NCBI GenBank assembly: GCA_049273695.1
Contig: JBASRE010000013.1
Location: 62,001 to 126,000, forward strand
DNA from: UBA11740 sp049273695
Lineage (GTDB): Bacteria > Acidobacteriota > Blastocatellia > Pyrinomonadales > Pyrinomonadaceae
Length of the DNA: 64,000 bases
Reading direction: 5' to 3'
Shown here: one piece after another, positions 24,000-31,775 of the stretch
How positions within the stretch are numbered: position 1 is the first letter of the stretch
Layout: each line of letters starts with the position of its first letter
Notes under the pieces: model-generated
What the model was told of the DNA's origin: nothing
Databases searched by the model: none
Seen by the model: only the letters and a program-made list of their open reading frames with translations
Made by a program: the position numbers and the translations under genes

Positions 24000-25445
24000 A
24001 TGCCAGCACAAACAAATCTCGCCACCGTCGAACACCACGTCGAAGCGCGCAGCGCGTCGTTGAAAAAGGAACTTGGCCTGTTCGATCTTGTGCTGACGCA
24101 AGTCGTCTTTGTCGTCGGCACAATCTGGGTTGGCTGGGCGGCGCAGCTTGGACGCCATCAGATGGCGTACTGGGTGCTGGCAATCATCACGTTCTATTTG
24201 CCGCTGGCGGCGGTCGTGATCTTCTTGAATCGCCTCGCGCCGCTTGAAGGTGGCGTCTATCAATGGGCGAAGGTCGCGTTCAACGATTTCATCGCGTTCA
24301 TGGTGGCGTGGAACCTTTGGATCTTTGGCATCTCGGTGATGTCCGGCATTGGCCTGATCATCAAGAAGAACATTGCCTACGCGATCGGCCCGCGTGCCGC
24401 GTGGATGCACGATAGCAAGTTGATGACCATCGGCGTCTGTGTCGCGCTGACGATCACGATCATCGCGGCGTCTCGCAGAGGTCTGGTTTTCGGCAAGTGG
24501 GTGCAGAACGTCGGCGGGCTTTTCCTGCTCGTCACGTTCGCAACCCTGATCATGCTTCCCTTCATTACCGGCAACCTCGCGAACTACCATCCGTTCGCGA
24601 CCAGCTGGCCGGAAGTCAGCAGTCAGAACATCAACGTCTTCAGCAAGCTCGCGGTGGGCGCGCTGTCCGGCTTTGAATACATCGCAATTCTCGCCGGTGA
24701 GTGTCGCGCGCCGGCGCGAAACATCAGCCGCTCAGTATTGATTGCCGCGCCGATCATCGTGGTCATGTTCGTGCTTGGCACCGCATCAGTCCTGGCCTTC
24801 GTCGCCCCCGAACAGGTTGATCTGATCGGTCCGATTCCCCAAGTGCTCAGTCTCGGCTTTCATTCCTTCGGCTGGGTCTCGACCCTCGTGTCGATCACGA
24901 TATTCGGCGTGGCCGCAAGACAGATCGCTTTGATGAGCATTTACTTCGCCGGTAACACGCGCTTGCCGATGGTCGCTGGTTGGGACAATCTTCTCCCGAA
25001 CTGGTTTAGCCGTCTTCACAAGCGATATCGCACGCCGGTGAATTCCATCTTGTTTGTGGGCGTGATTACTTTGGCTTTCAGCCTGCTACCGCTGATCGGC
25101 GTACTTGAAGAGGAAGCATTTCAAATTCAGGACAATGCCGCGACGATGTTCTACGCGTTGATTTACGTCGTACTCTTCGCGATTCCCTTTGTCGCGATTC
25201 GTCGATTCGGCGCGAAGGCGCCCCTTTGGCTGAAGATTGCATCAGCTTCAGGCTTGATCGTCTCGCTGATCGCCGGGTTCTACTCAATGTTTCCCATCAA
25301 AGCTGTGGCCCAGCCGCGGGCATTTGCCTTGAAGGTCTTTGCGGTAGTTTTGCTCGCTAATGTCATCGGCATTGTCCTGTACGCCGTACGGGGCAAACGT
25401 TCTTCAAAAGCAGCATCTGAAGTCTCACCATCGGCCGAGGCCTAG
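24000..25445 (+). CDS. APC family amino acid permease
   Basis: 481 residues with about 12 hydrophobic segments. The N-terminal motif KKELGLFDLVLTQVVFVVGT is the APC-type first helix; GALSGFEYIAILAGECRAPA (~residues 220-240) is the conserved TM6 region of the superfamily, where the unwound helix binds substrate. ATG 24000 is taken as start; a GTG at 23967 overlaps the stop of the previous gene (GTGA) and is an alternative that would couple them. It should import amino acids or polyamines; the substrate is not clear. Confidence 0.87.
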   Translation: MPAQTNLATVEHHVEARSASLKKELGLFDLVLTQVVFVVGTIWVGWAAQLGRHQMAYWVLAIITFYLPLAAVVIFLNRLAPLEGGVYQWAKVAFNDFIAFMVAWNLWIFGISVMSGIGLIIKKNIAYAIGPRAAWMHDSKLMTIGVCVALTITIIAASRRGLVFGKWVQNVGGLFLLVTFATLIMLPFITGNLANYHPFATSWPEVSSQNINVFSKLAVGALSGFEYIAILAGECRAPARNISRSVLIAAPIIVVMFVLGTASVLAFVAPEQVDLIGPIPQVLSLGFHSFGWVSTLVSITIFGVAARQIALMSIYFAGNTRLPMVAGWDNLLPNWFSRLHKRYRTPVNSILFVGVITLAFSLLPLIGVLEEEAFQIQDNAATMFYALIYVVLFAIPFVAIRRFGAKAPLWLKIASASGLIVSLIAGFYSMFPIKAVAQPRAFALKVFAVVLLANVIGIVLYAVRGKRSSKAASEVSPSAEA

Positions 25446-25560
25446 CACCTGCAACGCCACCGGCCGTCCAGAAGTAACGCTGGTTTTCGCCTGGCCTTTG
25501 TGATAGAACCCGCCCGCAAGCGGACACTTCAGTACTCTTTACCCCGATAGGAGAAGAAAA

Positions 25561-25977
25561 ATGAATTATGGACGCGTGATTCTTGGCGGTCTCGTAGCCG
25601 GTCTCGTCTTGAATATCGGCGAGTTCGTGCTGAATGGAGTGATTTTACACGCGACTATGGTTGAATGGGCGAGTCGTCACAACTTCCCTACCGAACCTGC
25701 CCCGTTATTCATGGCAGTGGCGATCGGTCTCACGTTTCTGTTGGGCATAGTCATAGTTTGGCTGTATGCCCTCATCCGCCCGCGAATGGGACCCGGCCCT
25801 AAGACCGCGGTTATCGCAGCGCTGGTGATGTGGTTCGGCGTCTGCTTCTATTGCTCCATAATTTACGGACTACTGATCCAGCAGCCAACCAATTCGTTGA
25901 TCATCGCGATTGGGTGGTGCCTGGGTGAATACGTAATCGCCGCGATTGCCGGCGCGTGGCTGTACAAGGAAGTGTGA
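25561..25977 (+). CDS. Four-helix membrane protein, first of a tandem pair
   Basis: 138 residues behind a strong ribosome site (ATAGGAGAAGAAAAATG). Four hydrophobic segments: residues ~5-30 (RVILGGLVAGLVLNIGEFVL), 50-72, 82-103 and 112-135. The conserved loop RPRMGPGPKTAVIAALVMWF is shared with the second copy (RPRFGPGPKTAIIAALFAWF). The family is unnamed to me. The pair comes from a tandem duplication whose unit also carried the 5' end of hutI, as the hutI fragment at 25990-26048 shows. Confidence 0.82.
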   Translation: MNYGRVILGGLVAGLVLNIGEFVLNGVILHATMVEWASRHNFPTEPAPLFMAVAIGLTFLLGIVIVWLYALIRPRMGPGPKTAVIAALVMWFGVCFYCSIIYGLLIQQPTNSLIIAIGWCLGEYVIAAIAGAWLYKEV

Positions 25978-25989
25978 CGGATTTCCGGG

Positions 25990-26048
25990 TTGCCGAAACT
26001 CACTAATTAATCGTTCACAGCTGGTTACCCTTGCGGGCGCCCACCGGC
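25990..26048 (+). pseudogene. Fragment of the hutI 5' end
   Basis: Bases 26005-26048 match 26591-26634, inside the start of hutI, at 42 of 44 positions. The match extends weakly upstream to the TTG region (TTGCCGAAACTCACT against TTGTCAAACTCACTT). The fragment has a stop (TAA) soon after its TTG and ends abruptly. It is what remains of a first hutI start after tandem duplication of the membrane-protein gene. Confidence 0.75.
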
Positions 26049-26135
26049 AAGTTTGGGAGCAGTCTTGCGATCTCTTTTGATCGCGATCCGCGCGCCATTC
26101 GAAACCGACTAACGTTGAACCCAGCAGGAGAAACA

Positions 26136-26555
26136 ATGAACATTAACATTGGACGCGTTCTGCTCGGCGGTCTCGTGACCGGAATAATTTTGAACGCCGG
26201 AGAGGTCGTTCTGCACGATGTCCTTTTGGGCGCCCAGACGAAGGCGTTCTTTGCCGAGCACAATTTTAGGGAGCCCGGGCCCAGTTTTTTGATCGCGGCG
26301 GTCGGAGGAACTCTGGCGCTGGGAATCGTCATCGTGTTCGGATATGCGGCGATCAGGCCGAGGTTCGGCCCCGGTCCCAAAACCGCAATCATCGCCGCTC
26401 TGTTCGCATGGTTCGGGATCTACTTGTATACGGGAATCCTACATGGACTAATGTTTGGGATGTCCGCGAACTCGATACTGATAACGATCGGCTGGGGCTT
26501 GGTTGTATACATTCTGGCAACGTTGGCCGGAGCGGCGCTCTACAAAGAAAGCTGA
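26136..26555 (+). CDS. Four-helix membrane protein, second of a tandem pair
   Basis: 139 residues, start supported by AGCAGGAGAAACA. Same build as the gene at 25561-25977: NIGRVLLGGLVTGIILNAGE, then a polar loop, FLIAAVGGTLALGIVIVFGY, the RPRFGPGPKTAIIAA motif and two C-terminal helices ending in a shared YKE. The two copies have clearly diverged in sequence. Only 15 bp separate this gene from the hutI start, so hutI is probably transcribed with it. Confidence 0.82.
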   Translation: MNINIGRVLLGGLVTGIILNAGEVVLHDVLLGAQTKAFFAEHNFREPGPSFLIAAVGGTLALGIVIVFGYAAIRPRFGPGPKTAIIAALFAWFGIYLYTGILHGLMFGMSANSILITIGWGLVVYILATLAGAALYKES

Positions 26556-26570
26556 AGAGCACGTCCAGAC

Positions 26571-27833
26571 TTGTCAAACTCACTTGCCGTAATTAATTGT
26601 TCACAGCTCGTTACCCTTGCGGGCGCCCACCGGCCTCGCACCGGCGGCGATCTGCGTCAGCTTGCGATCATTGAAGACGGCGCGATGCTCGTTCGAGCCG
26701 ATCGGATTGAAGCCGTCGGACGCCGCCGCGAAATAGAAGCTCTCATTGATTCAGAATGCGAGGTAATCGACGCCGGTCGGCGCGTTGTGCTGCCCGGCTT
26801 TGTCGATGCGCACACGCATCCGGTCTTTGCCGGTAACCGGGCGAACGAATTTGAACAAAGAACGGCGGGCGCGACTTATCGAGAGATTGCCCGCGGCGGC
26901 GGCGGCATTCGCGCAACGGTGCGGGCGACACGTAATGCTTCGCTCAACGACTTAGTCAAAGCCGGCAAGCGTTACGCCGAATGGTTTCTGCGCTGTGGCA
27001 CGACGACAGTTGAAGCGAAGTCGGGCTACGGCTTGACGCTGGAAGACGAGCTGAAAATCCTGCGTGCGATCAAGCAGCTCGACGAAGGTACGCCGCTCAA
27101 TTACGTTCCGACGTTTCTCGGCGCCCACGACATTCCCTTCGAGTACAAATCGCGGCGACAGATGTACGTGAGTCTTGTCATCAACGAGATGCTGCCGCGC
27201 GTCGCTGAAGAAAAGCTTGCCGAATACTGCGATGTCTTCTGCGAAGAAGATGTGTTCACGACCGATGAAACCTGGCAGATTCTCTCCGCCGCGCGCTGTC
27301 ACGGACTCGGCTTGCGCGTCCATGCGGATCAGCTTTCATTGTCCGGCGGGGCGAAGCTTGCCGCCGAATTAGATGCCGCGACCGCGGATCACCTCGAGCA
27401 CACTGACGCAAACGGAATCGCTGCGTTGAAGGCGGCAAAGGTTCAGCCGGTGCTTCTGCCCGGCTCGGTTTACGCGCTCGGATCGAATCGCTATCCCGCG
27501 GCGCGCGAGATGATCGAGGCTGGTCTCGCGGTGGTGCTGGCGACAGACTTTAATCCGGGTTCATCGCCCACGCCTGCAATGACGATGATTCTTTCGCTCG
27601 CGTGTACGCAGATGAAGATGACGCCGGCGGAAACGATAACCGCCGCAACGATCAATGCGGCTTACTCACTTGGGCGCGGCGATGAAGTGGGCTCGCTCGA
27701 AAAAGGTAAGCGTGCTGATTTTGTGATTCACGATGCATCAGACTATCGCGAGCTGCCGTACTTCTTTGGCATTGAACATCCCTGGCAGGTGTATGTGTCG
27801 GGTAGCCTGGTCGTGTCAGAAGCCCGACCGTGA
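26571..27833 (+). CDS. hutI: Imidazolonepropionase
   Basis: HutI hydrolyses 4-imidazolone-5-propanoate to formiminoglutamate, the third step of histidine breakdown. The 420 residues of the amidohydrolase fold include the metal site LPGFVDAHTHPVFAGNRANE (~residues 74-93), substrate contacts around YREIARGGGGIRATVRATR, TTTVEAKSGYG, a later metal His in LRVHADQLS and the Asp in VLATDFNPGSSP. The start is TTG at 26571, which gives the family-typical N-terminus (VINCSQLVTLAG). No other hut genes are in the window, so the pathway must be completed elsewhere. Confidence 0.94.
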   Translation: MSNSLAVINCSQLVTLAGAHRPRTGGDLRQLAIIEDGAMLVRADRIEAVGRRREIEALIDSECEVIDAGRRVVLPGFVDAHTHPVFAGNRANEFEQRTAGATYREIARGGGGIRATVRATRNASLNDLVKAGKRYAEWFLRCGTTTVEAKSGYGLTLEDELKILRAIKQLDEGTPLNYVPTFLGAHDIPFEYKSRRQMYVSLVINEMLPRVAEEKLAEYCDVFCEEDVFTTDETWQILSAARCHGLGLRVHADQLSLSGGAKLAAELDAATADHLEHTDANGIAALKAAKVQPVLLPGSVYALGSNRYPAAREMIEAGLAVVLATDFNPGSSPTPAMTMILSLACTQMKMTPAETITAATINAAYSLGRGDEVGSLEKGKRADFVIHDASDYRELPYFFGIEHPWQVYVSGSLVVSEARP

Positions 27834-27847
27834 GGGAGCAATGATCT

Positions 27848-27945
27848 CCTCGCTGTGTCTCAGTGAGACTTTGTGTTTCTGTGGTGAAATTGTCTCGCGA
27901 AGGAATATTCACCTCAGAGTCACAGAGAATTCACAGAGACACTAA
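27848..27945. repeat. Inverted repeat of CTGTGTCTCAGTGAG-type arms
   Basis: Left arm CTGTGTCTCAGTGAGACTTT then CTGTGGTG; right arm CACCTCAGAGTCACAGAGAA then CACAGAGACAC. Second copy of the family at 8796-8897. Confidence 0.65.
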
Positions 27946-27978
27946 GAGCGAATTACCTGTCGATCCAAAAATTTTTTA

Positions 27979-28007
27979 TTGACGACTCCACACTTCTTTC
28001 TTATCAT
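27979..28007 (+). promoter_or_regulatory. Strong sigma-70 promoter for a small transcript
   Basis: TTGACG (27979-27984), exactly 17 bp, TATCAT (28002-28007). Predicted transcription start ~28014. An AT-rich stretch (AAAAATTTTTTATT) directly upstream could serve as an UP element. Confidence 0.7.
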
Positions 28008-28043
28008 CCGCATAACACTGGAAAGGAGGTGATCTAAAAATAT

Positions 28044-28079
28044 ATGAGTTCTAATCACAGTGAGGTGGCTGAGACCTAG
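28044..28079 (+). CDS. 11-codon peptide MSSNHSEVAET
   Basis: ATG 28044 to TAG 28079. The Shine-Dalgarno upstream is as strong as any possible, with GGAGGT ending 13 nt before the ATG and continued pairing through GATC. The peptide shows no leader-like runs of one amino acid. Past the TAG the frame goes on for 12 codons, including SCSDC, to TAA at 28118-28120; readthrough is not supported. Whether the peptide or only its translation matters cannot be told. Confidence 0.4.
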   Translation: MSSNHSEVAET

Positions 28080-28182
28080 CCTCAGGATTCAATCAGTTGT
28101 TCGGATTGCTTTCCTGAGTAAGTCACCGTGACACCTTCTTTCCGAAGGTCCGGAGCCCAGGTCAATCCCAACAGTACACCGG

Positions 28183-28222
28183 AAAGCCGCTCTGCGACTG
28201 ATCGCGAGCGGCTTTTCTCTTT
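28183..28222 (+). terminator. Rho-independent terminator
   Basis: Perfect stem AAAGCCGCTC / GAGCGGCTTT (28183-28192, 28206-28215) followed by TCTCTTTT. The A run on the left lets it also work for the minus-strand gene ending at 28242. Confidence 0.85.
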
Positions 28223-28241
28223 TATGTCGATGGGGAAACGG

Positions 28242-28883
28242 CTAAGGCCGGGGCGTGGTCGGTTCTGAAGCAGTCGTGCTATCGGGCGAAGTGTGCAGGT
28301 GAACGGCCTTCCAGTCTTTGCCAATCTTCCGGAAAACGATGGTCATGCGTCCGTTGTCCGTCTCAGGCACTCCATTGAACGTCATTGACTGTGTCCACTG
28401 ACAGGTAATAAACGCCGAGGTGGGGCTCAGCATCGTCACCCGCACATCGCGGACGTCGAGCTTCACGTCTTTCATCTGAGGATAAGACGCCTCGCGATTC
28501 ACCTTGAGCTGGTCCCAACCTTTGGTCACGGTGCCGTTGTAGTTGAAAAGCAAGAGCCGGGGCGTGTTCTGATAGGCGTTCGTGGCCGCCTTCACATCGG
28601 CGTGCCGAATTCCATCGAGCAGACTGTTAAAGGCAGCCAGGACAGCGCCTGATGGCGAGACCGCACCCGCTGGTCCTGAACGCGGACTCGCGCTTGGCTT
28701 CGGGTCAGTAGGCGGAGTCTTGGTGACCGTCCGTGGGGTCGGCGTCGGCCGCGGGGGCGCCACCGTCCGTTCACGCGTTGTCGGTGACATGGTGGGATCA
28801 GTGGTTGACGAATTCGAGTTCTGAGCGAACGCGAAGCTGGCGCATGAGATCAGGACTGAAGCTGCCACGAAGAGTCTTTTCAT
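28242..28883 (-). CDS. Exported SnoaL-like (DUF4440) protein with Pro-rich linker
   Basis: 213 residues from ATG 28883 (an ATG 33 bases upstream would bury the signal peptide). Signal peptide MKRLFVAASVLISCASFAFA is followed by a Thr/Pro-rich linker (~25-70). The NTF2-like domain then begins with SGAVLAAFNSLLDGIRHADV, and ends RMTIVFRKIGKDWKAVHLHT, matching the order of the protein at 23518-23970. The domain fold may bind a small ligand or have isomerase-like activity; none is known. A terminator shared with the small RNA lies just past its stop. Confidence 0.8.
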   Translation of the reverse strand: MKRLFVAASVLISCASFAFAQNSNSSTTDPTMSPTTRERTVAPPRPTPTPRTVTKTPPTDPKPSASPRSGPAGAVSPSGAVLAAFNSLLDGIRHADVKAATNAYQNTPRLLLFNYNGTVTKGWDQLKVNREASYPQMKDVKLDVRDVRVTMLSPTSAFITCQWTQSMTFNGVPETDNGRMTIVFRKIGKDWKAVHLHTSPDSTTASEPTTPRP

Positions 28884-28984
28884 TATGTAATCCTCAGTTA
28901 AAAGCCGCGGGGGCACGGTGCGGGACGATTCTAAACTAAGTCAACTGAATTGCGGCTAATTATTTCTGGTGCATCGGCGGGTCT

Positions 28985-29092
28985 TTCTTTGCGCACCTTA
29001 GCGGGTTTGGCGCCTCTGCGCGAATGATCTCGTGTAGTTGTAAATTTCACGCAAAGGCGCAAAGACGCAAGCCTCGCAAAGCACCAAAGCTA
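28985..29092. repeat. Inverted repeat of TTTGCGC / GGCGCAAAG arms
   Basis: Left arm TCTTTGCGCACCTTAGCGGG, GGCGCCTCTGCGCG; right arm CGCAAAGGCGCAAAGACGCA then CTCGCAAAG. The arms can fold on each other. It sits between the gltX stop and the start of the DUF4440 gene, both on the minus strand. Confidence 0.6.
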
Positions 29093-29099
29093 GTGCGGA

Positions 29100-30665
29100 T
29101 CAACCGGCGAATTCATGCCACGGCACTTGACTGCGCAGGCGGGTTGCGGAACGGTCGCGGCCGATAATATCGAACACTTCAAACATCGATGGACCCACGG
29201 CCTGGCCCGTGAGCATCGTGCGCGAAGCATTAATCAGCAGACCGGCTTTGACCCCGGATTCATCTGAAAAAGCACGCAAGGCTTCTTCAGCCGTGGCCGC
29301 ATTGAACGTCTCAACATTCTCAATTCGATCGGCCAGCGACGGCAGTAGCTCCTTCAGTCGCGGTTCTTTCAAAATATTCTTTTTCACGGCCGCTTCATCA
29401 AAGTCGAAGTCCTCTGAGAAATAGGCACGCCCTTGCGAAGAAAAGTCCTTGAGCGTAAAGAAGCGATGGCGGATCAATTCGACGGCTTTTTCGAACCAGT
29501 CACGCTCGTCATCATCGTATTCTTCCCGCCAAAGTTTCGCCGCGCGCAGTTCTTCTTTGACCATCGGCAGCAATTCGTCCAGCGGCATCGTGCGAATGTA
29601 TTCCGCGTTCATCCAAAGCGCTTTGTCATCAGTCCAGTGCCGCGGATCGTTTTCCTGAAAATTGAAGACAGCCGGCGATTTGTGAATCCGTTCAAGAGAG
29701 AACTCCTCTGTCAGTCGCTCCCGCGAAAAAATCTCGGTTCCCGGCTCGAGATTGGGTTTGACTTCCTCGCCATCGCGAACGATGACAGCGGGATGCTGAG
29801 TGGTGTCAGGCGACCATCCTAATAGCGCCAAATAATTCCGAAACGCCGACGGCACAAAGCCTCGATCGCGATAAGTCGTAAGCGAGACAACTTCGCCGTG
29901 CTTTCGTTTGGAGAGCTTCGCCTTGTTTGGCGCGAGGATTAGCGGCAAATGCGCGAATTGGGGGATCGGCGACCCGAACGCCTGATAAAGCAAAATCTGT
30001 TTGTGAGTGTTCGTCAGGTGATCCTGGCCGCGAATCACATGCGTGATGCCCATCTCAATGTCATCGAGAACGACCGATAGGTTGTAAAGCGGATGGCCAT
30101 CAGATCGCAGCAGGACGAGGTCTTCAATTTCAGAATGAGTGCGCTCCTGCTCGCCGTAAACAATGTCCGTGAAGTGCGAAGCGCCTTCACGCGCGACTTT
30201 CAAGCGAATCGCAAAGGGTTCACCCGCGACCGCCCGGGCGTCCGATTCTTCCAACGGCAGGTCGCGATACGGATTGCTGCGCTGATCGAAGCCTTCGGCG
30301 GCCTGCGCGCGGGCGCGCTCGGCGATGTCCTGCTTGATGCCTTTGTCGTCGCGTTGTTCTTTCGGCGTGAAGTCGCGATAGGCCTTGCCTTCTTCCACCA
30401 GACGCCGCGCCGCCACGCGGTGCTTTTCCGCATTGTCTGACTGGAAAATGATCTCTTCGTCGTAATCCAGCTCAAGCCACTTCAAGCCTTCGATAATCGA
30501 GCGCGTCGATTCGTCTGTTGAGCGCTGAAGATCGGTGTCTTCAACGCGCAGCAGAAACTTGCCACCGGTCTTGCGCGCGTACAGCCAATTGAACAGCGCC
30601 GAACGCGCCGCGCCGATGTGCAGATAGCCGGTTGGTGACGGAGCAAAGCGAACTCTGGTGGTCAT
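29100..30665 (-). CDS. gltX: Glutamyl-tRNA synthetase
   Basis: 521 residues, class I synthetase that charges tRNA-Glu (or both Glu and Gln tRNAs, where GatCAB corrects). The HIGH motif lies in FAPSPTGYLHIGAARSALFN (residues ~7-26) and the KMSKS equivalent is KLSKRKHG near residue 250. The connecting region with GLKWLELDYDEE and the helical C-terminal anticodon-binding domain are complete. ATG at 30665. The length is slightly longer than the usual ~470-500 because of extra charged residues in the C-terminal half. A tRNA-Ser gene lies upstream on the same strand. Confidence 0.96.
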   Translation of the reverse strand: MTTRVRFAPSPTGYLHIGAARSALFNWLYARKTGGKFLLRVEDTDLQRSTDESTRSIIEGLKWLELDYDEEIIFQSDNAEKHRVAARRLVEEGKAYRDFTPKEQRDDKGIKQDIAERARAQAAEGFDQRSNPYRDLPLEESDARAVAGEPFAIRLKVAREGASHFTDIVYGEQERTHSEIEDLVLLRSDGHPLYNLSVVLDDIEMGITHVIRGQDHLTNTHKQILLYQAFGSPIPQFAHLPLILAPNKAKLSKRKHGEVVSLTTYRDRGFVPSAFRNYLALLGWSPDTTQHPAVIVRDGEEVKPNLEPGTEIFSRERLTEEFSLERIHKSPAVFNFQENDPRHWTDDKALWMNAEYIRTMPLDELLPMVKEELRAAKLWREEYDDDERDWFEKAVELIRHRFFTLKDFSSQGRAYFSEDFDFDEAAVKKNILKEPRLKELLPSLADRIENVETFNAATAEEALRAFSDESGVKAGLLINASRTMLTGQAVGPSMFEVFDIIGRDRSATRLRSQVPWHEFAG

Positions 30666-30801
30666 TGGTCAGTAGTCAGTAGTCAGTTGTCAGTTGTCAG
30701 TTGTTCCTGAGAGACTCCTACTCGAAAAAACAAAATAGTCAGCAGAACAGCTTCAGGTATCAGCAACAAACAACTGACCACTGACCACTGACTACTGACC
30801 A
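30666..30801. repeat. Long inverted repeat of AGTCAGTTGTC / GACAACTGACTACT arms
   Basis: Left arm (30668-30703) is a tandem of GTCAGTAGTCAGT and GTCAGTT units; right arm (30765-30800) reads CAACAAACAACTGACCACTG then ACCACTGACTACTGACC. It sits between gltX and tRNA-Ser. Confidence 0.7.
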
Positions 30802-30809
30802 TTAGAGTC

Positions 30810-30900
30810 TGGCGGAGATGGCAGGATTCGAACCTGCGATAGGCTTTTGACCTATAACGGTTTAGCAAACCGCCGCCTTCAGCCACTCGGCCACATCTCC
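30810..30900 (-). tRNA. tRNA-Ser (anticodon GCU), CCA encoded
   Basis: Class II tRNA on the minus strand. Acceptor 5' GGAGATG (30900-30894) pairs with CATCTCC (30820-30814); discriminator G, then encoded CCA (30812-30810). The anticodon loop reads TTTGCTAAA with anticodon GCT, the variable arm is long (TTATAGGTCAAAAGCCTAT), and the T arm holds GGTTCGAATCC. The D arm contains GTGGCCGAGTGGCTGAAGGC, typical of serine tRNAs. It reads AGC and AGU codons. Confidence 0.97.
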
Positions 30901-30953
30901 GCGCGATCCGTGAAAAGTTATTCTAAGGCGCGAAGAAGCAAAGTCAAGGTAGG

Positions 30954-31370
30954 TCACGGCAGAGCCGGCTTCACACCTGCATATAAATTCCGGCCTTCCG
31001 TGCGGAACAAAAACCACAGCGCGTAAATCGCCAGGAACGTTCCTACCGGAAAGGCCCAGAAGACCAGGATGGCGGCGATGATGCCCCAGCCGCGCGCGCC
31101 GCGCCGCAATTTCCACAGCTTGCGGCTCGCGACGGCAGTCGGCAACACGAGCACCAACCCAAGGACTAGGTAAAAGACAACGGTAAATACGCCGCCCAAG
31201 ACTCCGATCCTTGCCTGATTCGCGTCGCCAGTTTCGTTCGCGAAAGAAATACCTAACGCGACGAACACGCCGAGCGTAACGAGCATGAGCAAAAGAAAGG
31301 TGAGGCCGAATAGGGCCGCGAATACTCCAAAGCCTATGGACAGGTATTTGTTGTGTTCAAGGGCGGTCAT
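30954..31370 (-). CDS. Membrane protein of unknown function linked to arsR
   Basis: 138 residues with three hydrophobic regions (~11-40, LFGLTFLLLMLVTLGVFVAL; ~55-78, GVFTVVFYLVLGLVLVLPTA; ~95-118, GIIAAILVFWAFPVGTFLAI). It starts 10 bp after arsR ends, so it is probably in the arsN-arsR transcript. The family is unnamed to me; the build is like small DUF-type four-segment membrane proteins. It does not resemble ArsB, Acr3, ArsP or other known arsenic transporters, so its role in arsenic handling, if any, is unknown. Confidence 0.75.
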   Translation of the reverse strand: MTALEHNKYLSIGFGVFAALFGLTFLLLMLVTLGVFVALGISFANETGDANQARIGVLGGVFTVVFYLVLGLVLVLPTAVASRKLWKLRRGARGWGIIAAILVFWAFPVGTFLAIYALWFLFRTEGRNLYAGVKPALP

Positions 31371-31380
31371 GAAGAGCGAA

Positions 31381-31773
31381 CTACGCTACCACTTCGATTG
31401 GTTTTGGCGCGTGTCGCAGTTGCACGGGAAGCTGGGGCGCGCAGCAGATCTGCATGAGCTTCTCTCGTTCGCGCTGCAACTCGGGAAGGTCGACAAGCGA
31501 TGCGCGCACTTCGCGGAAAATGCGAGCCGCATGGTCGTCCGGTGGATCGATCAGGCGGTAGTGCATCCATTTTCCTTCACGGCGCGCATCAACAATTTGC
31601 GCGCGCCGCAGGTATGCAAGATGCCGCGAAATCTTCGGCTGACTGGTCTTAAGAATCGCTACCAGAAAGCAGACGCATACTTCCGAATCGCCAATTAGAC
31701 TAATCAACCGCAGACGCGTGCGATCCGCCAGCGCCTTGAAAAGGTCTTCAATGTCGTAAGGTTTCTTTCCCAT
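31381..31773 (-). CDS. arsR: ArsR family arsenic-responsive repressor
   Basis: 130 residues of the winged-helix ArsR/SmtB fold. The metal-sensing motif is EVCVCFLV (~residues 29-36) in the DNA-recognition helix region, the classic As(III)-binding ELCVCDL type, with the recognition helix TSQPKISRHLAYLRRAQIV directly after. Arsenite binding should release it from DNA. It sits two bases after arsN, and both are divergent from arsI-aqpS-arsC, so it probably represses both transcripts through the shared region 32277-32359. The C-terminal tail is longer than usual, and contains CC near the end (QICCAPQ). Confidence 0.92.
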   Translation of the reverse strand: MGKKPYDIEDLFKALADRTRLRLISLIGDSEVCVCFLVAILKTSQPKISRHLAYLRRAQIVDARREGKWMHYRLIDPPDDHAARIFREVRASLVDLPELQREREKLMQICCAPQLPVQLRHAPKPIEVVA

Positions 31774-31775
31774 TT

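Larger units (their letters stand above)
28014..28222 (+). ncRNA. Structured small transcript of unknown function
   Basis: The interval has its own promoter and terminator and a predicted length of about 205 nt. In order: a perfect 16S-complementary Shine-Dalgarno (AAAGGAGGTGATC, 28022-28034), an 11-codon frame (28044-28079), a hairpin CTCAGGA..TCCTGAG (28081-28118) with an inner CAATC..GATTG stem, a hairpin ACCTTC-TTTCC-GAAGGT (28133-28149), and a terminator. It matches no RNA family I can name; 6S, SRP, tmRNA and RNase P signatures are absent. It may be a small regulatory RNA or a leader-peptide mRNA. Confidence 0.5.

Noticed and set aside
25447..25560. A third copy of the duplicated unit upstream of the first membrane gene
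   Set aside because: No match to the 44-bp hutI segment or to the membrane gene was seen in this gap.
28077..28120. Readthrough of TAG giving a 23-residue peptide ending near SCSDC
   Set aside because: No sign of a suppressor tRNA or pyrrolysine genes, and the first bases after TAG start a strong hairpin.
28082..28324. 80-residue open frame on the minus strand
   Set aside because: It overlaps the end of the DUF4440 gene and the terminator shared by the small transcript, and has no ribosome site.
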